Source of the DNA: Neisseria sp. oral taxon 014 str. F0314
Lineage (GTDB): Bacteria; Pseudomonadota; Gammaproteobacteria; Burkholderiales; Neisseriaceae
DNA length: 64,000 bases
Reading direction: 5' to 3'
NCBI RefSeq assembly: GCF_005886145.1
Contig: NZ_CP040504.1
Location: forward strand, 1,178,001-1,242,000
The notes beneath the pieces are model-generated. The model saw only the letters and a program-made list of their open reading frames with translations, did no database searches and had not been told where the DNA came from. The translations under genes were made by a program, and so were the position numbers. Below are positions 54,117-63,400 of this stretch, piece by piece (position 1 is the first letter of the stretch; each line of letters opens with the position of its first letter).

Positions 54117-54146
54117 GGTATTCTTCTGGCCTGCGGGTTCATTCCC

Positions 54147-54186
54147 AAACACATACAGCCGCTTTCGGCAACGGCTGTATGTGTTT
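54147..54186. promoter_or_regulatory. Perfect 15-bp inverted repeat in the nsrR leader
   Basis: AAACACATACAGCCG (54147-54161) and CGGCTGTATGTGTTT (54172-54186) around a 10-nt loop, 31-70 bp before the nsrR ATG. It could be a leader stem-loop affecting nsrR expression or a terminator for leftward read-through. No known motif recognised. Confidence 0.6.
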
Positions 54187-54197
54187 GACTTTATATA

Positions 54198-54230
54198 TGT
54201 TTAAGTTTCATAATATATGAAACTTAAACA
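54198..54230. promoter_or_regulatory. Perfect palindrome, candidate NsrR operator
   Basis: TGTTTAAGTTTCAT-AATAT-ATGAAACTTAAACA. Its inner 23 bp, AAGTTTCAT-N5-ATGAAACTT, keeps the spacing of the NsrR consensus AAGATGCAT...ATGCATCTT (7 of 9 positions per half). It lies between nsrR and the hemerythrin gene and can serve both. Confidence 0.65.
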
Positions 54231-54295
54231 TTAATCCAGCCCATCATTAAAATCATACTTTACCGTTCCAACCCGGCATACCGTCAATAAAACCT

Positions 54296-54670
54296 ATGAA
54301 ACCGCTGAAACGCCACCCCGCACTCATCGAGCTTTCGCGCGACCACCACCGTTCGCTGTCTCTCTGCGTGCGTCTTCTGCGCACTCCCGCCGAAAGCCAC
54401 CGAGCCGAATTGGAACCGCACTTCCCCGAGCTATTGGAACATTTCCTTGAAGAAGAAACTTTGTTCGCACCGTACTGGCCGCGAATCGACAACGCGTTGC
54501 GCGAACGTTTTGAAACGGATCATGCCAAACTGCGCACCATGATTGCCGCGCCCGAGCATACCAGCGAAACGTGGAACAAAGATTTTGCCACCACCTTGCG
54601 CGATCATGCCCGTTTTGAAGAACGCGAACTGTTCCCTGCCGTCGAAGCTTATTTGGACACACCGGAATAA
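54296..54670 (+). CDS. Hemerythrin-like di-iron protein
   Basis: 124 residues, single HHE-cation-binding domain: LSRDHHRSLSL, LLEHFLEEETLFAPYW, FETDHAKLR and TLRDHARFEERELFPAVE give the histidine/glutamate set of a di-iron four-helix bundle. Such small proteins bind O2 or NO and assist iron-sulfur repair or NO tolerance. Its place between the NsrR-like operator and nnrS supports an NO role. It is not the two-domain DnrN/YtfE type. Confidence 0.85.
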   Translation: MKPLKRHPALIELSRDHHRSLSLCVRLLRTPAESHRAELEPHFPELLEHFLEEETLFAPYWPRIDNALRERFETDHAKLRTMIAAPEHTSETWNKDFATTLRDHARFEERELFPAVEAYLDTPE

Positions 54671-54699
54671 AACCTTACCTTTCTGTTTTATAAACCGAT

Positions 54700-54743
54700 G
54701 AGGCCGTCTGAAAAACATGGCCGGCACCTTTTCAGACGGCCTC
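54700..54743 (+). terminator. DUS hairpin between hemerythrin and nnrS
   Basis: GAGGCCGTCTGAAAA and TTTTCAGACGGCCTC around a 14-nt loop; probable terminator, so nnrS likely has its own promoter. Confidence 0.6.
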
Positions 54744-54788
54744 ACCTATAAAAACCACCTCCCACAATAAAAAACACAAGGAACCACC

Positions 54789-55946
54789 ATGAGCACCCTG
54801 TTCAAACATCCGATTTGGGCAATGGCTTTCCGCCCGTTTTATTCGCTGGCGGCGCTGTACGGCGCACTGTCTATTCTGCTTTGGGGCTTCGGCTATCAAG
54901 GCACGCCCGAACTATCCGGTTTCTATTGGCACGCCCATGAAATGATTTGGGGTTACGCCGGTTTGGTCGTTATCGCTTTCTTGCTGACCGCGGTCGCCAC
55001 ATGGACCGGACAGCCCCCCACCCGCGGCGGCGCATTGGCCGGACTGACCGCGTTTTGGCTGGCCGCCCGTATTGCCGCATTTATTCCCGGCTGGGGGGCT
55101 GTTGCCAGCGGTATCGCCGGTACCGTCTTTTTTTGGTATGGCGCAGTCTGCATGGCCATCCCCGTATATCGCAGCCGAAACAAACGCAACTATATCGCCG
55201 TGTTCGCCATCTTCGTATTGGGCGGAACACATGTCGCATTCCACCGCCATCTCAACCCGCTTGACGGTATGGCGCTGCTCAACGGACTCGTCGCCGGCCT
55301 GATTATGGTCGCCGCCTTTATCGGCCTCATCGGAACCCGCATCATCTCGTTCTTTACCTCCAAACGCCTGAACATCCCGCAAGTGCCCAGCCCGCAATGG
55401 CTGGCACTCTCCGCCTTGGTTCTGCCCATGATTGCCGCCATGCTGACCGCACACCAGTTCCTGCTGCCGCTGGCCGCCCTCTTCACATTCGCCGCCGGCA
55501 TTATCAACCTCATACAGGTCTGCCGCTGGTGGAACAACGCCATTTTGAAAGAACCCATGCTGTGGATTCTGTTTGCGGGTTATTTCTTTACCGCACTCGG
55601 CCTCACCGCCATCGGCCTCAGCCATTTCAAGCTGCAACTGCTTAATTTAGGCGTACACCTCATCGGCGTGGGCGGCATCGGCGTACTCACTCTCGGCATG
55701 ATGGCACGCACCGCACTGGGCCATACCGGACACCCTATCTACCCCGCCCCAAAACCCATCCCCCTTGCCTTCTGGCTGATGATTGCCGCCACCCTCATCC
55801 GCATACTCGCCACTTTTGTTTCAGGCACGGCATACACACACAGCATCCGCTGTTCCGCCGCACTGTTCGCCGCTTCGTTGTTGCTATACGCTTGGCGCTA
55901 TATTCCGTGGTTGATCAAACCGCGGGCCGATGGCAAGGCAGGATAA
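54789..55946 (+). CDS. nnrS: NnrS family nitric-oxide-response membrane protein
   Basis: 385 residues, ~12 helices: opening HPIWAMAFRPFYSLAALYGALS, HAHEMIWGYAGLVVIAFLLTA, NGLVAGLIMVAAFIGLIGTR, LLNLGVHLIGVGGIGVLTLGMMARTALGHTG. The NnrS family is a haem- and copper-containing protein that protects against NO and iron-dinitrosyl formation and is regulated by NO sensors. Here it closes an nsrR-hemerythrin-nnrS group. Confidence 0.9.
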   Translation: MSTLFKHPIWAMAFRPFYSLAALYGALSILLWGFGYQGTPELSGFYWHAHEMIWGYAGLVVIAFLLTAVATWTGQPPTRGGALAGLTAFWLAARIAAFIPGWGAVASGIAGTVFFWYGAVCMAIPVYRSRNKRNYIAVFAIFVLGGTHVAFHRHLNPLDGMALLNGLVAGLIMVAAFIGLIGTRIISFFTSKRLNIPQVPSPQWLALSALVLPMIAAMLTAHQFLLPLAALFTFAAGIINLIQVCRWWNNAILKEPMLWILFAGYFFTALGLTAIGLSHFKLQLLNLGVHLIGVGGIGVLTLGMMARTALGHTGHPIYPAPKPIPLAFWLMIAATLIRILATFVSGTAYTHSIRCSAALFAASLLLYAWRYIPWLIKPRADGKAG

Positions 55947-55972
55947 TTCCAGATATTTGCGCACAATAAGTA

Positions 55973-56010
55973 ATGAGGCCGTCTGAAAATACATTTTCAG
56001 ACGGCCTCAT
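55973..56010. terminator. Bidirectional DUS-hairpin terminator nnrS/galE
   Basis: ATGAGGCCGTCTGAAAAT and ATTTTCAGACGGCCTCAT separated by two bases, between convergent genes. Confidence 0.8.
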
Positions 56011-56022
56011 CTTATCTTGCAA

Positions 56023-57039
56023 TCAATCGCCGTATCCGTTTGGATTCCGGCTTACCCAACGCCAGGCGTCTTCTATCATTTGAGTCAAATCACGTTTGGT
56101 TTCCCAGCCGGTTTGCTGTTTGGTATAAGTCGGATCGGCATACACACAGGCCAAGTCGCCTTCGCGGCGCGGCTTGATTTGATAAGGAATGGTTAAGCCC
56201 GAAGCGGCTTCAAATGCACGGACAATCTCCAACACCGAATACGCCCGCCCCGAACCCAAATTCAGCAGGTGTACGCCGGGAACATGGCTTTTGGCCTTCA
56301 TTGCGGCAACATGGCCTTCCGCCAAATCCACCACATGAATATAGTCGCGCATACCCGTACCGTCAGGAGTTGGATAATCATCGCCGAATACGGAAAGATA
56401 CGGTAGTTTCCCGCCGGCCACTTGGCAGATATACGGCAGCAGGTTATTCGGAATCCCGTTGGGGTGCTCGCCGATTAAGCCGCTTTGATGCGCACCGATA
56501 GGGTTGAAATAACGCAATAAAATCACGCTCCAACGAGGGTCGGCTTTCTGAATATCGGTCAAAATCCGTTCCACCATAGCCTTGGATGTACCGTAGGGAT
56601 TGGTGGTGTCGCCCGGTTTCATGTCTTCTGCGTAAGGGACTTTACCCGGATCGCCGTACACCGTGGCCGACGAACTGAACACGATGTTGAACACACCCGC
56701 CCGCGCCATTTCTTCAGCCAACACCAAGCTACCCGACACATTGTTATCGTAATACTTCATCGGTTCGGCCACGCTCTCGCCTACAGCTTTCAGACCGGCA
56801 AAATGAATCACCGAATCAATATCATGTTCCGCAAAAATCCGCCGCAAAACCTCACGATCACGAATATCGCCTTCATAAAACGGCACAGATTTACCCGAAA
56901 TCTGCTGTAAGCGGGGCAGAATTTTTGCGGACGAATTACATAAATTATCCAAAATTACAACATCAAATCCCGATTGGAGTAAGGAGATAACGGTGTGCGA
57001 ACCGATAAAGCCGGTACCGCCGGTAACGAATATGGTCAT
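56023..57039 (-). CDS. galE: UDP-glucose 4-epimerase
   Basis: 338 residues, SDR family: NAD-binding [16 protein letters not shown], catalytic Ser/Tyr in [11 protein letters not shown] and [12 protein letters not shown], nucleotide pocket [16 protein letters not shown]. Supplies UDP-Gal/GalNAc for LOS and capsule. Neisserial galE lies in the D region of the capsule locus, which fits the divergent polymer genes here. Divergent from the ACP gene across 135 bp of AT-rich DNA. Confidence 0.96.
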   Translation of the reverse strand: MTIFVTGGTGFIGSHTVISLLQSGFDVVILDNLCNSSAKILPRLQQISGKSVPFYEGDIRDREVLRRIFAEHDIDSVIHFAGLKAVGESVAEPMKYYDNNVSGSLVLAEEMARAGVFNIVFSSSATVYGDPGKVPYAEDMKPGDTTNPYGTSKAMVERILTDIQKADPRWSVILLRYFNPIGAHQSGLIGEHPNGIPNNLLPYICQVAGGKLPYLSVFGDDYPTPDGTGMRDYIHVVDLAEGHVAAMKAKSHVPGVHLLNLGSGRAYSVLEIVRAFEAASGLTIPYQIKPRREGDLACVYADPTYTKQQTGWETKRDLTQMIEDAWRWVSRNPNGYGD

Positions 57040-57174
57040 TTTTTACGCTTCCACATTTAATAAAATTCAAAAAATTTAAAATTAAAATTTAGATAATTTC
57101 ACTAATTACAATACATTATAGTATAATTCGAAATCCTTACCTAAAATCACAACTTTTTAACAAAAGGAACGACG
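57040..57174. promoter_or_regulatory. AT-rich divergent promoter region galE / carrier-ligase operon
   Basis: 135 bp, almost pure A/T near the centre (e.g. TTATAGTATAATTCG at 57115-57129, a good -10), marking the change to the AT-rich capsule-type DNA. Confidence 0.45.
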
Positions 57175-57405
57175 ATGTCCATCACCAACGAAATTTTAAC
57201 CCTTGTCTCAAAAGCCGCCCAAAAGCAAGTATCCGAACATGAAGAACTACTTGCATCAGGTTTAATTGATTCGATCAGTGCAATGGATTTGATGCTGTCC
57301 ATCCAAGAAAAATTCAATGTTGAAATTCCATTCGAACAAGTAGTGAATATATTTGCAAATACATCCAACATCATTGAATTTGTAGAGCGAAACTACAAAG
57401 GATAA
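57175..57405 (+). CDS. Acyl/aminoacyl carrier protein (DltC-like)
   Basis: 76 residues, four-helix phosphopantetheine carrier: LLASGLIDSISAMDLMLSI with the attachment Ser33 in the LDS-type motif, and FNVEIPFEQV on helix III. The LxSGLIDS pattern and the partner ligase 7 bp downstream make it a dedicated DltC-like carrier and not the housekeeping AcpP. AAAAGGAAC precedes the ATG. Strongly AT-rich. Confidence 0.85.
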   Translation: MSITNEILTLVSKAAQKQVSEHEELLASGLIDSISAMDLMLSIQEKFNVEIPFEQVVNIFANTSNIIEFVERNYKG

Positions 57406-57412
57406 GAAGAAC

Positions 57413-58852
57413 ATGAAAAGCATAACAGATTTTTCTTCCTTGGAAGATTATTTAGCATATCTGTTTAACAACACATCAGGTATCGCCATTGCCAACTCCC
57501 AAGAAAATTGCTCATGGGAGCAACTACTCAAACGGATGGATGAGTTTCTTAACAAATATAAAAAAATTGCCAACATCAACAAAAATATCCCTTTAATTGT
57601 GCACGGCCATAAACAAATAAATTTTGTTATAGCTATATACGCCTGCTTGTTAAATAAAATTCCTTTTATTCCGGTAGACAGTATCTATCCTGAAAAGCGC
57701 TTGGAACATATCTGTAATTTATCCAAGGCACAATACGTTTACCGTGCGGAAAATGATTCGTTCGAGAAGAAAAACGACGAAGAGCACGAACTGAGCGAAC
57801 GAGATCTGGCCTACATCATGTTTACTTCAGGCACTACCGGGCAGCCTAAAGGTGTCCAAATCGGCAGGGAAGCAGTATTCAACCTAATGAAATGGATGAC
57901 AATGCAACTTAATTTGGCAAAACCCAACATCTTTATGAATCAAGCGCCGTTTGCATTCGATTTATCTATGTATGAAGTATTTGGTAATCTTGCTTACGGT
58001 GGATGCATAGTATTAAACAGCCGTGAAGACATCGCCAATTCAAGCACTTGGACGGATTTCTTAGCAAAGCAACAGATTTCGACATGGGTTTCAACCCCAT
58101 CGTTTGCCATGCAGCAATTGCTCAATCCCAAATTGAATCAGCAAAATATTCCGAGTTTGAAAGAATTTCTTTTTTGTGGAGAAAAATTAGGAAAACCGGT
58201 TGTCAAAATGATTTTCCAAAAATTCCCTCAGGCAAGAATTATTAATACCTATGGCCCTACTGAAGCGACAGTGGCAACTACTTACATCGATATTACCCGA
58301 GAAATGCTGGAGGCTGAAGAAGAATTGCCGGTCGGCTATGCCGTCTTAAATTCAGATTTGAACATTGTCGATGAGGAAATTTGGATTAGCGGTATCCATG
58401 TTATGCGCGGTTATTTGAATAATGAAGTCGAAAATACCAAACGCCTTATTATTCATGACAATGAAACCAGAACATACAAAACAGGCGATTATGGCTTTGT
58501 AAAAGACAATGTATTTTATGTATTGGGACGCAGGGACGAACAGATTAAATTAAACGGCTACCGGATTGAATTATCTGAAATAGAAGAAAAAATTTTAGAT
58601 TTAAAACAATTTGGATTTGAAAACGCAGCAGTCATCGCATTAAAACGCGATACCGGCACAGTATTACGATTGGTATGTTTTTATACCTCAAAAGAAGCAA
58701 CCGAATCCACGATTATCAAGGAAGCTTTGGCAAAAAATCTGCCGTCTTATATGATGCCGTCTGAATTTATCAAGATTGATGAAATTCCGGTCAGCACCAA
58801 CCACAAAACCGACAAAAAAGCATTGTTGGAAAAATATCAGCAGGGTTTATAA
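57413..58852 (+). CDS. DltA-like aminoacyl/acyl adenylate ligase for a carrier protein
   Basis: 479 residues, adenylate-forming enzyme: P-loop YIMFTSGTTGQPKGVQI (~135), FNQAPFAFDLSMYEVF-type core motif at ~185, TYGPTEATVAT (~285), YKTGDYGF (~360) and C-terminal Lys465 in NHKTDKK. LFCGEKLG puts Cys255 where Bacillus DltA has the Cys that selects D-alanine, and the NQAP..FDLS stretch is DltA-like. So D-alanine, or a similar small acid, is the likely substrate, loaded onto the carrier protein encoded upstream. Length is slightly under DltA (~500). Substrate is inferred. Confidence 0.82.
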   Translation: MKSITDFSSLEDYLAYLFNNTSGIAIANSQENCSWEQLLKRMDEFLNKYKKIANINKNIPLIVHGHKQINFVIAIYACLLNKIPFIPVDSIYPEKRLEHICNLSKAQYVYRAENDSFEKKNDEEHELSERDLAYIMFTSGTTGQPKGVQIGREAVFNLMKWMTMQLNLAKPNIFMNQAPFAFDLSMYEVFGNLAYGGCIVLNSREDIANSSTWTDFLAKQQISTWVSTPSFAMQQLLNPKLNQQNIPSLKEFLFCGEKLGKPVVKMIFQKFPQARIINTYGPTEATVATTYIDITREMLEAEEELPVGYAVLNSDLNIVDEEIWISGIHVMRGYLNNEVENTKRLIIHDNETRTYKTGDYGFVKDNVFYVLGRRDEQIKLNGYRIELSEIEEKILDLKQFGFENAAVIALKRDTGTVLRLVCFYTSKEATESTIIKEALAKNLPSYMMPSEFIKIDEIPVSTNHKTDKKALLEKYQQGL

Positions 58853-58854
58853 AA

Positions 58855-60225
58855 ATGGATTTATATCAAATTCAGAAAAATATCTTACAAAAAGCCAAAA
58901 TTGATTCTAGAAAAGTCTCTGCTTGGATTTATAACGATCAAAGCATTGTATTTGATTTTCTGCTCAACGACTATTTCGTCAGCATCAGTTATACAGTATT
59001 AGGTCAAACCTTTAACTTTATCGAACGTAATAAGAGCAAGGTTTCTAAAATTTCCAGCTTCCCAAAATTCCTGAAATATATTTCAGAAATCTATGGAAGC
59101 TACCCGCAATCGGTTAATCAGGCAAATACTGTATTGTCTTTCAAATTTGCAGAGGCCGATTGGGCAAAAATTGAGGCTAAATTCAGTGAAATTTTGGAAG
59201 TTACTTCCATTTATTTTGGCAGCAAACTTTGCTACATCCTTAATGTAGAAAGAGACAACGGCATCAATCTGGCCGAGTACTTGGATAAACCAGAAGTCGA
59301 ATACATTGGCATTCAAGGCAATAGTAATGAGTTTTTCCTGAGCTATGCTCGGAATCATGGTTTAAATGATTATGTTTACGAGTTAAACAGCAAAGGTTTT
59401 TTGGCTGTTGAACACAAAATGGGCGTGAGTGTGTTCCGTCGCGTAAACAAGCACAGCTATAAAGATCTCTTAGCTTATTTTCCAGACTCTTTCCATGAGC
59501 TAGAAAATGTGATTTATACCGTTGAAGCGCCAAAAGTGTTGAATACCAACAAGAAAAACCTGTTGGTGTTGTTCTCTTATACCAATAAGAGTAATGAAAA
59601 CATGGTCGACCGTTATTATAGCCACCCGTTTCCATTTATAAGCAACAGCATTATGCCAAACACCTACATTATCCGTATGGCTGATGTGTCAGATGCGTTC
59701 GGTAGTCATGGTTTAAACACAAAATTTGATGAAAACATCGAAGCTAATATCCAGAATTTCATCAAGAGCTTGATGAATATTTATAGTGTAGATAAGGAAA
59801 ACGTAGTCATTTGCGGTGCATCATCAGGCGGTACGGGGGCGGTATATCACGGTTTAATAGGCGGGTACAAAACCTTTGCGATTGACCCATTTTTAGGCAA
59901 TCATAAATATTATGGCGGTAAAGATCCATTGTATCTACACTCTATTCGTACGCCGATTGGGGAAATTTTCAAAAAGCTACCGAATGAAATTGATCATAAC
60001 CTAGAAAATCAAGTAGTTATTTCATCAGCTAAAGTGTCGGAATTTTATCCTGACATTAAAGAGCTGAAAAAAGCATTGCCTACGATTACATTGTGCGAAT
60101 TTGACTTTGAAAAAATTCAAAAACACCTTGATTTTTCAGGAAATACCGTATTCTTATCCAATACCATCATCAATAATTTGCTGTTGGGCATCCACATTAC
60201 TGATTCGGACATTAATCTCAACTAA
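58855..60225 (+). CDS. Serine-hydrolase-like protein of the CpsF/XcbB / Asp2 type
   Basis: 456 residues. N-terminal ~200 residues with no recognised domain, then an alpha/beta hydrolase-like half with nucleophile GASSGG (Ser323), NLLVLFSYTNKSNENM, YIIRMADVSDAFGSHG and AIDPFLGNHKYYG. The pattern resembles the capsule proteins XcbB/CpsF and the Asp2 acyl-ester enzymes. It is two bases after the ligase, so the three genes form one unit. It may move the carrier-bound group onto polymer hydroxyls; neither a DltB-type MBOAT nor DltD is in view. The role is inference; I am moderately sure of the fold. Confidence 0.6.
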   Translation: MDLYQIQKNILQKAKIDSRKVSAWIYNDQSIVFDFLLNDYFVSISYTVLGQTFNFIERNKSKVSKISSFPKFLKYISEIYGSYPQSVNQANTVLSFKFAEADWAKIEAKFSEILEVTSIYFGSKLCYILNVERDNGINLAEYLDKPEVEYIGIQGNSNEFFLSYARNHGLNDYVYELNSKGFLAVEHKMGVSVFRRVNKHSYKDLLAYFPDSFHELENVIYTVEAPKVLNTNKKNLLVLFSYTNKSNENMVDRYYSHPFPFISNSIMPNTYIIRMADVSDAFGSHGLNTKFDENIEANIQNFIKSLMNIYSVDKENVVICGASSGGTGAVYHGLIGGYKTFAIDPFLGNHKYYGGKDPLYLHSIRTPIGEIFKKLPNEIDHNLENQVVISSAKVSEFYPDIKELKKALPTITLCEFDFEKIQKHLDFSGNTVFLSNTIINNLLLGIHITDSDINLN

Positions 60226-60235
60226 ATGCAAGGTA

Positions 60236-60270
60236 AAATAGACAGTAAGTTCAAATTTACTGTCTATTTT
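60236..60270 (+). terminator. Intrinsic terminator of the carrier-ligase-hydrolase operon
   Basis: AAAATAGACAGTAA-GTTCAAA-TTACTGTCTATTTT followed by further T residues, 10 bp after the stop. Not DUS-based. Confidence 0.9.
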
Positions 60271-60347
60271 TTTTTAAACATTTAAGTCATATTTGTAATA
60301 TTCGGGGAATACAATGGAAGTCAAAACGACTGAAGAATTTCAACGTA

Positions 60348-60387
60348 AGAAGGCCGTCTGAAAACTTATGTTTTCAGACGGCCTTCT
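60348..60387. terminator. DUS-hairpin terminator of the TagF-like gene
   Basis: 18-bp arms AGAAGGCCGTCTGAAAAC and complement, four-base loop; 16 bp after the stop of the minus-strand gene that follows. Confidence 0.8.
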
Positions 60388-60403
60388 TTAAATAAAACAG
60401 AAT

Positions 60404-63400
60404 TTACTCTAAACAAGCCAACTGTTTTTGCAGACATTCAGCCTGTAAAGTCTTGTCTTCTTTAGCTTCAGCCACTTCCGCTGCCAGCTTCCAGTAGGCT
60501 GTCGTGTTTTGCAGAGCCAGTCCGTCAAAATAACGCTGTGCTACCTTATGGTTTTTCAGACGGCACAAAGCAGTTATATAAAGATACATAGCTTCGGGTG
60601 AGGCTTGTGCGAAATCAGCCAATATTTTGGCTACAGACTCCCAATCTTGGTTTTTGGAAAGTTTCTCTGCTTCATACAAGGCTAGCGACTGATTTTCAGG
60701 GTATTTTTGGCGTAGTTGAGCCAATAGATACGCTTCGCCGTCAGTATTGCCGGTATCGTACATTTTTTTTAGATAATTAACCGTTAAATCCTCAGGAATT
60801 AATAGCAGATTTTCTTCAAAAGCGCGGTTGAGCTGGGTAAACAGTTTTTCAGAATCACCGCGTAATTTTGCAAGTCTTGCAATCGCAATACGGCAACTTG
60901 GGTCGTTTTGCGTGTGTTTTTCAAAAGCAACCAAATACTGATGCGCACCTTGCAGATTGCCAAGTTTCATACAGAGATAGGAAGCCAACAGTTCGGGTTT
61001 CAGACGGCTTTTTTCATGATTATCCAAACTATCAATATAAGTTCTTAGCAAAGCCAGGGCCGTAAAATAATTCTGCTCCAACAGCTTTTGTGCTACGGTC
61101 AGCAAAGGTTTGTATGAATCGGGCAGGTTTGTACCGATTCGTGCAAACAGTTTTTCAGATAGTGTTTGTTCTTGATTGAATGAGGCTGCAAGCAAGGCGG
61201 CTAAAATATCTTCTTGCGTACCAATTTGGTCGTGTACAGCAAAAAATTCTGCACCTTTCACGGCATTGCCGATACACAAATCCATTTTTGCCTGCCAGTA
61301 ATCCGCAATATCGGGATAGTCAGGTAACAGATTTTGCAATACGTCAAACTGTTTGTTTGCAAATAAGGCATTCAGATAACGCTGGCGATAATCAGCGCTT
61401 TCTTCCGCATTCAGACGGCCTGCATCAAGCAGTGCCTGAATACGGCTTGCAGCCAAGCTCCATGCATGATGGTTTTCGGCTTGAGTAATCATATCCTGAA
61501 GAATAGGCAGACTATCGGCAGTTTCAGGCTGGTCAAGTGCCATAATAGCCTGATACACGCGTTCGCAGTTACCGCCTTTTTGGAATGGGAAGGTGGCATG
61601 AATACGTTCAAGATATTCCGGTTTTAAACCCGTTTTTAGAATATTTTCTAGTTCATCAAATGTTTCTTGTTCAGTCAGCGTAACTGGCCCAAATCCGGAA
61701 TTTTCATAGTCAAACCACCCTCTTTGAAGTGTATGGGCACCAGAAAAAAACTCTTCTTGGTCGAATTGATAATAGATAATAGATTTATTCAGATAAGCCA
61801 TATCAAAGGCTACAGAGGAATAATCAGTAATCAAAATTGATGATTGGCTAAATAAGTTTTGTATGCTTTCTGTAGCACTTGCTCCTCTCCAAACCTGAAT
61901 GTAATCAGGAATATCAAATAAATCTAAATAAGGCTCAATGTTTGGGTGTGGGGCAAATGTTATTTCATAATTAAACTTTTCTGCCAATTGTTTCAAATTT
62001 TTAGAGTGTAAAAAATTAAACCAATGCTGTGCATAGGAAGTTTTCATAAAATCGGTATTTATAGCGCGTGTATTGCTACCGCTACCAATATTTTGTCCTA
62101 CAATATTGTTCCGCCAAGTAGGCATAATCAGAATTTGTTTACTTTGAGCAATATTCTTTGATACCAAATTGTCATAACGCGGAAAGCCTGCTAACACTAC
62201 CTCTTTTTCTGTGAGTTTATAACGGCTAGGATTAGCTATGATTGTTTGATATTCAGGAGTAGCAGTGGCAATAAAACAATGCAGATTGGTCTTAGTATTG
62301 AACCATGCGGAAAGATCGTTTTGGGTCACTCCATGTTGGAGGAAAACAAATTTTTTGCTGTGTTCGTATAAATCACCGAAATAATTATTGATATGTTTTT
62401 CCAAGTGGCTAGAAATGATTTTTTCGGCTTTACGCAAGTGGTGCTCGTATTCACTGCTGCCGAATTCTACCAGCTTGAAACCTTCCTGTTTAAGGCGATC
62501 CCAGTCTGGCGCGGTTTTGTTCAACACGAAATAGCAGGTCTGTTCAGGGTGGTGCTGCATCATATAACGGTAGAAATGCTCGGCGTTGTCATCTGCTTTG
62601 GTTTCTCTATCCATTAATAGCCAGCTACCGTCCGAAAGATATTTTTCAGACGGCATGAATAAGCCTGTCAGCTCGTTCAAAGTGATGCCGTGCATAAAGG
62701 TTTTGCCTTTAATTGAAATTCGCATCGGTTTTTGGTTGAGCAGGATATTGATTTTGGCATTCTCAGCAACTCCGCCGTAAGGAATCCAAAGGCGTTTTTC
62801 GTAAACGAATAATTGCTCGTTCAAATTGTTAATGACGCTTTTTGTGTAAGCGGGAATAATGTCATCCCCATTAGCCTGCACGGAATAGGGCAGATCAAAA
62901 TGAGTGAAATAGCTGACAAGAAACTGTTTGCGTTCATGGTCGATGTTTTCAATATAGGCAATTTGGAATGGTGGCTCGCTCTGTTTGAACATACCGAGCA
63001 TACCAACCTTATGGAACAGCCATATACCCGCCAAGCCAAACTCCATGATGTTTTTTTCATCAATATAATTAAAAACCTGCTTCATTAAGGCATAAAAGTG
63101 TGCTTTTTGTTCAGCATTCAACAATTCCAGACGCTCAGGTCTATTGAGTAATTGTTGGATATACCATGCCATATCGTACAATGCAGTTTTTTGGATTGAA
63201 GATGGTACGCTTCCCAAGCGGTTTTTATAGTTTTGGAGCATAGGCAAAAAGCCATACTCAAAAACATTAGAAAACTTTTCCACTTTCTGCCAAGAAGTAT
63301 CTAAAGTAGATGTACCGCTCTCGCGTTTGCGGTAGAAATAGACGGCATCTTTGTCAAACACTGCTTTTGCGTCCTGCAAACCTAATAGATAGTCGGCAAT

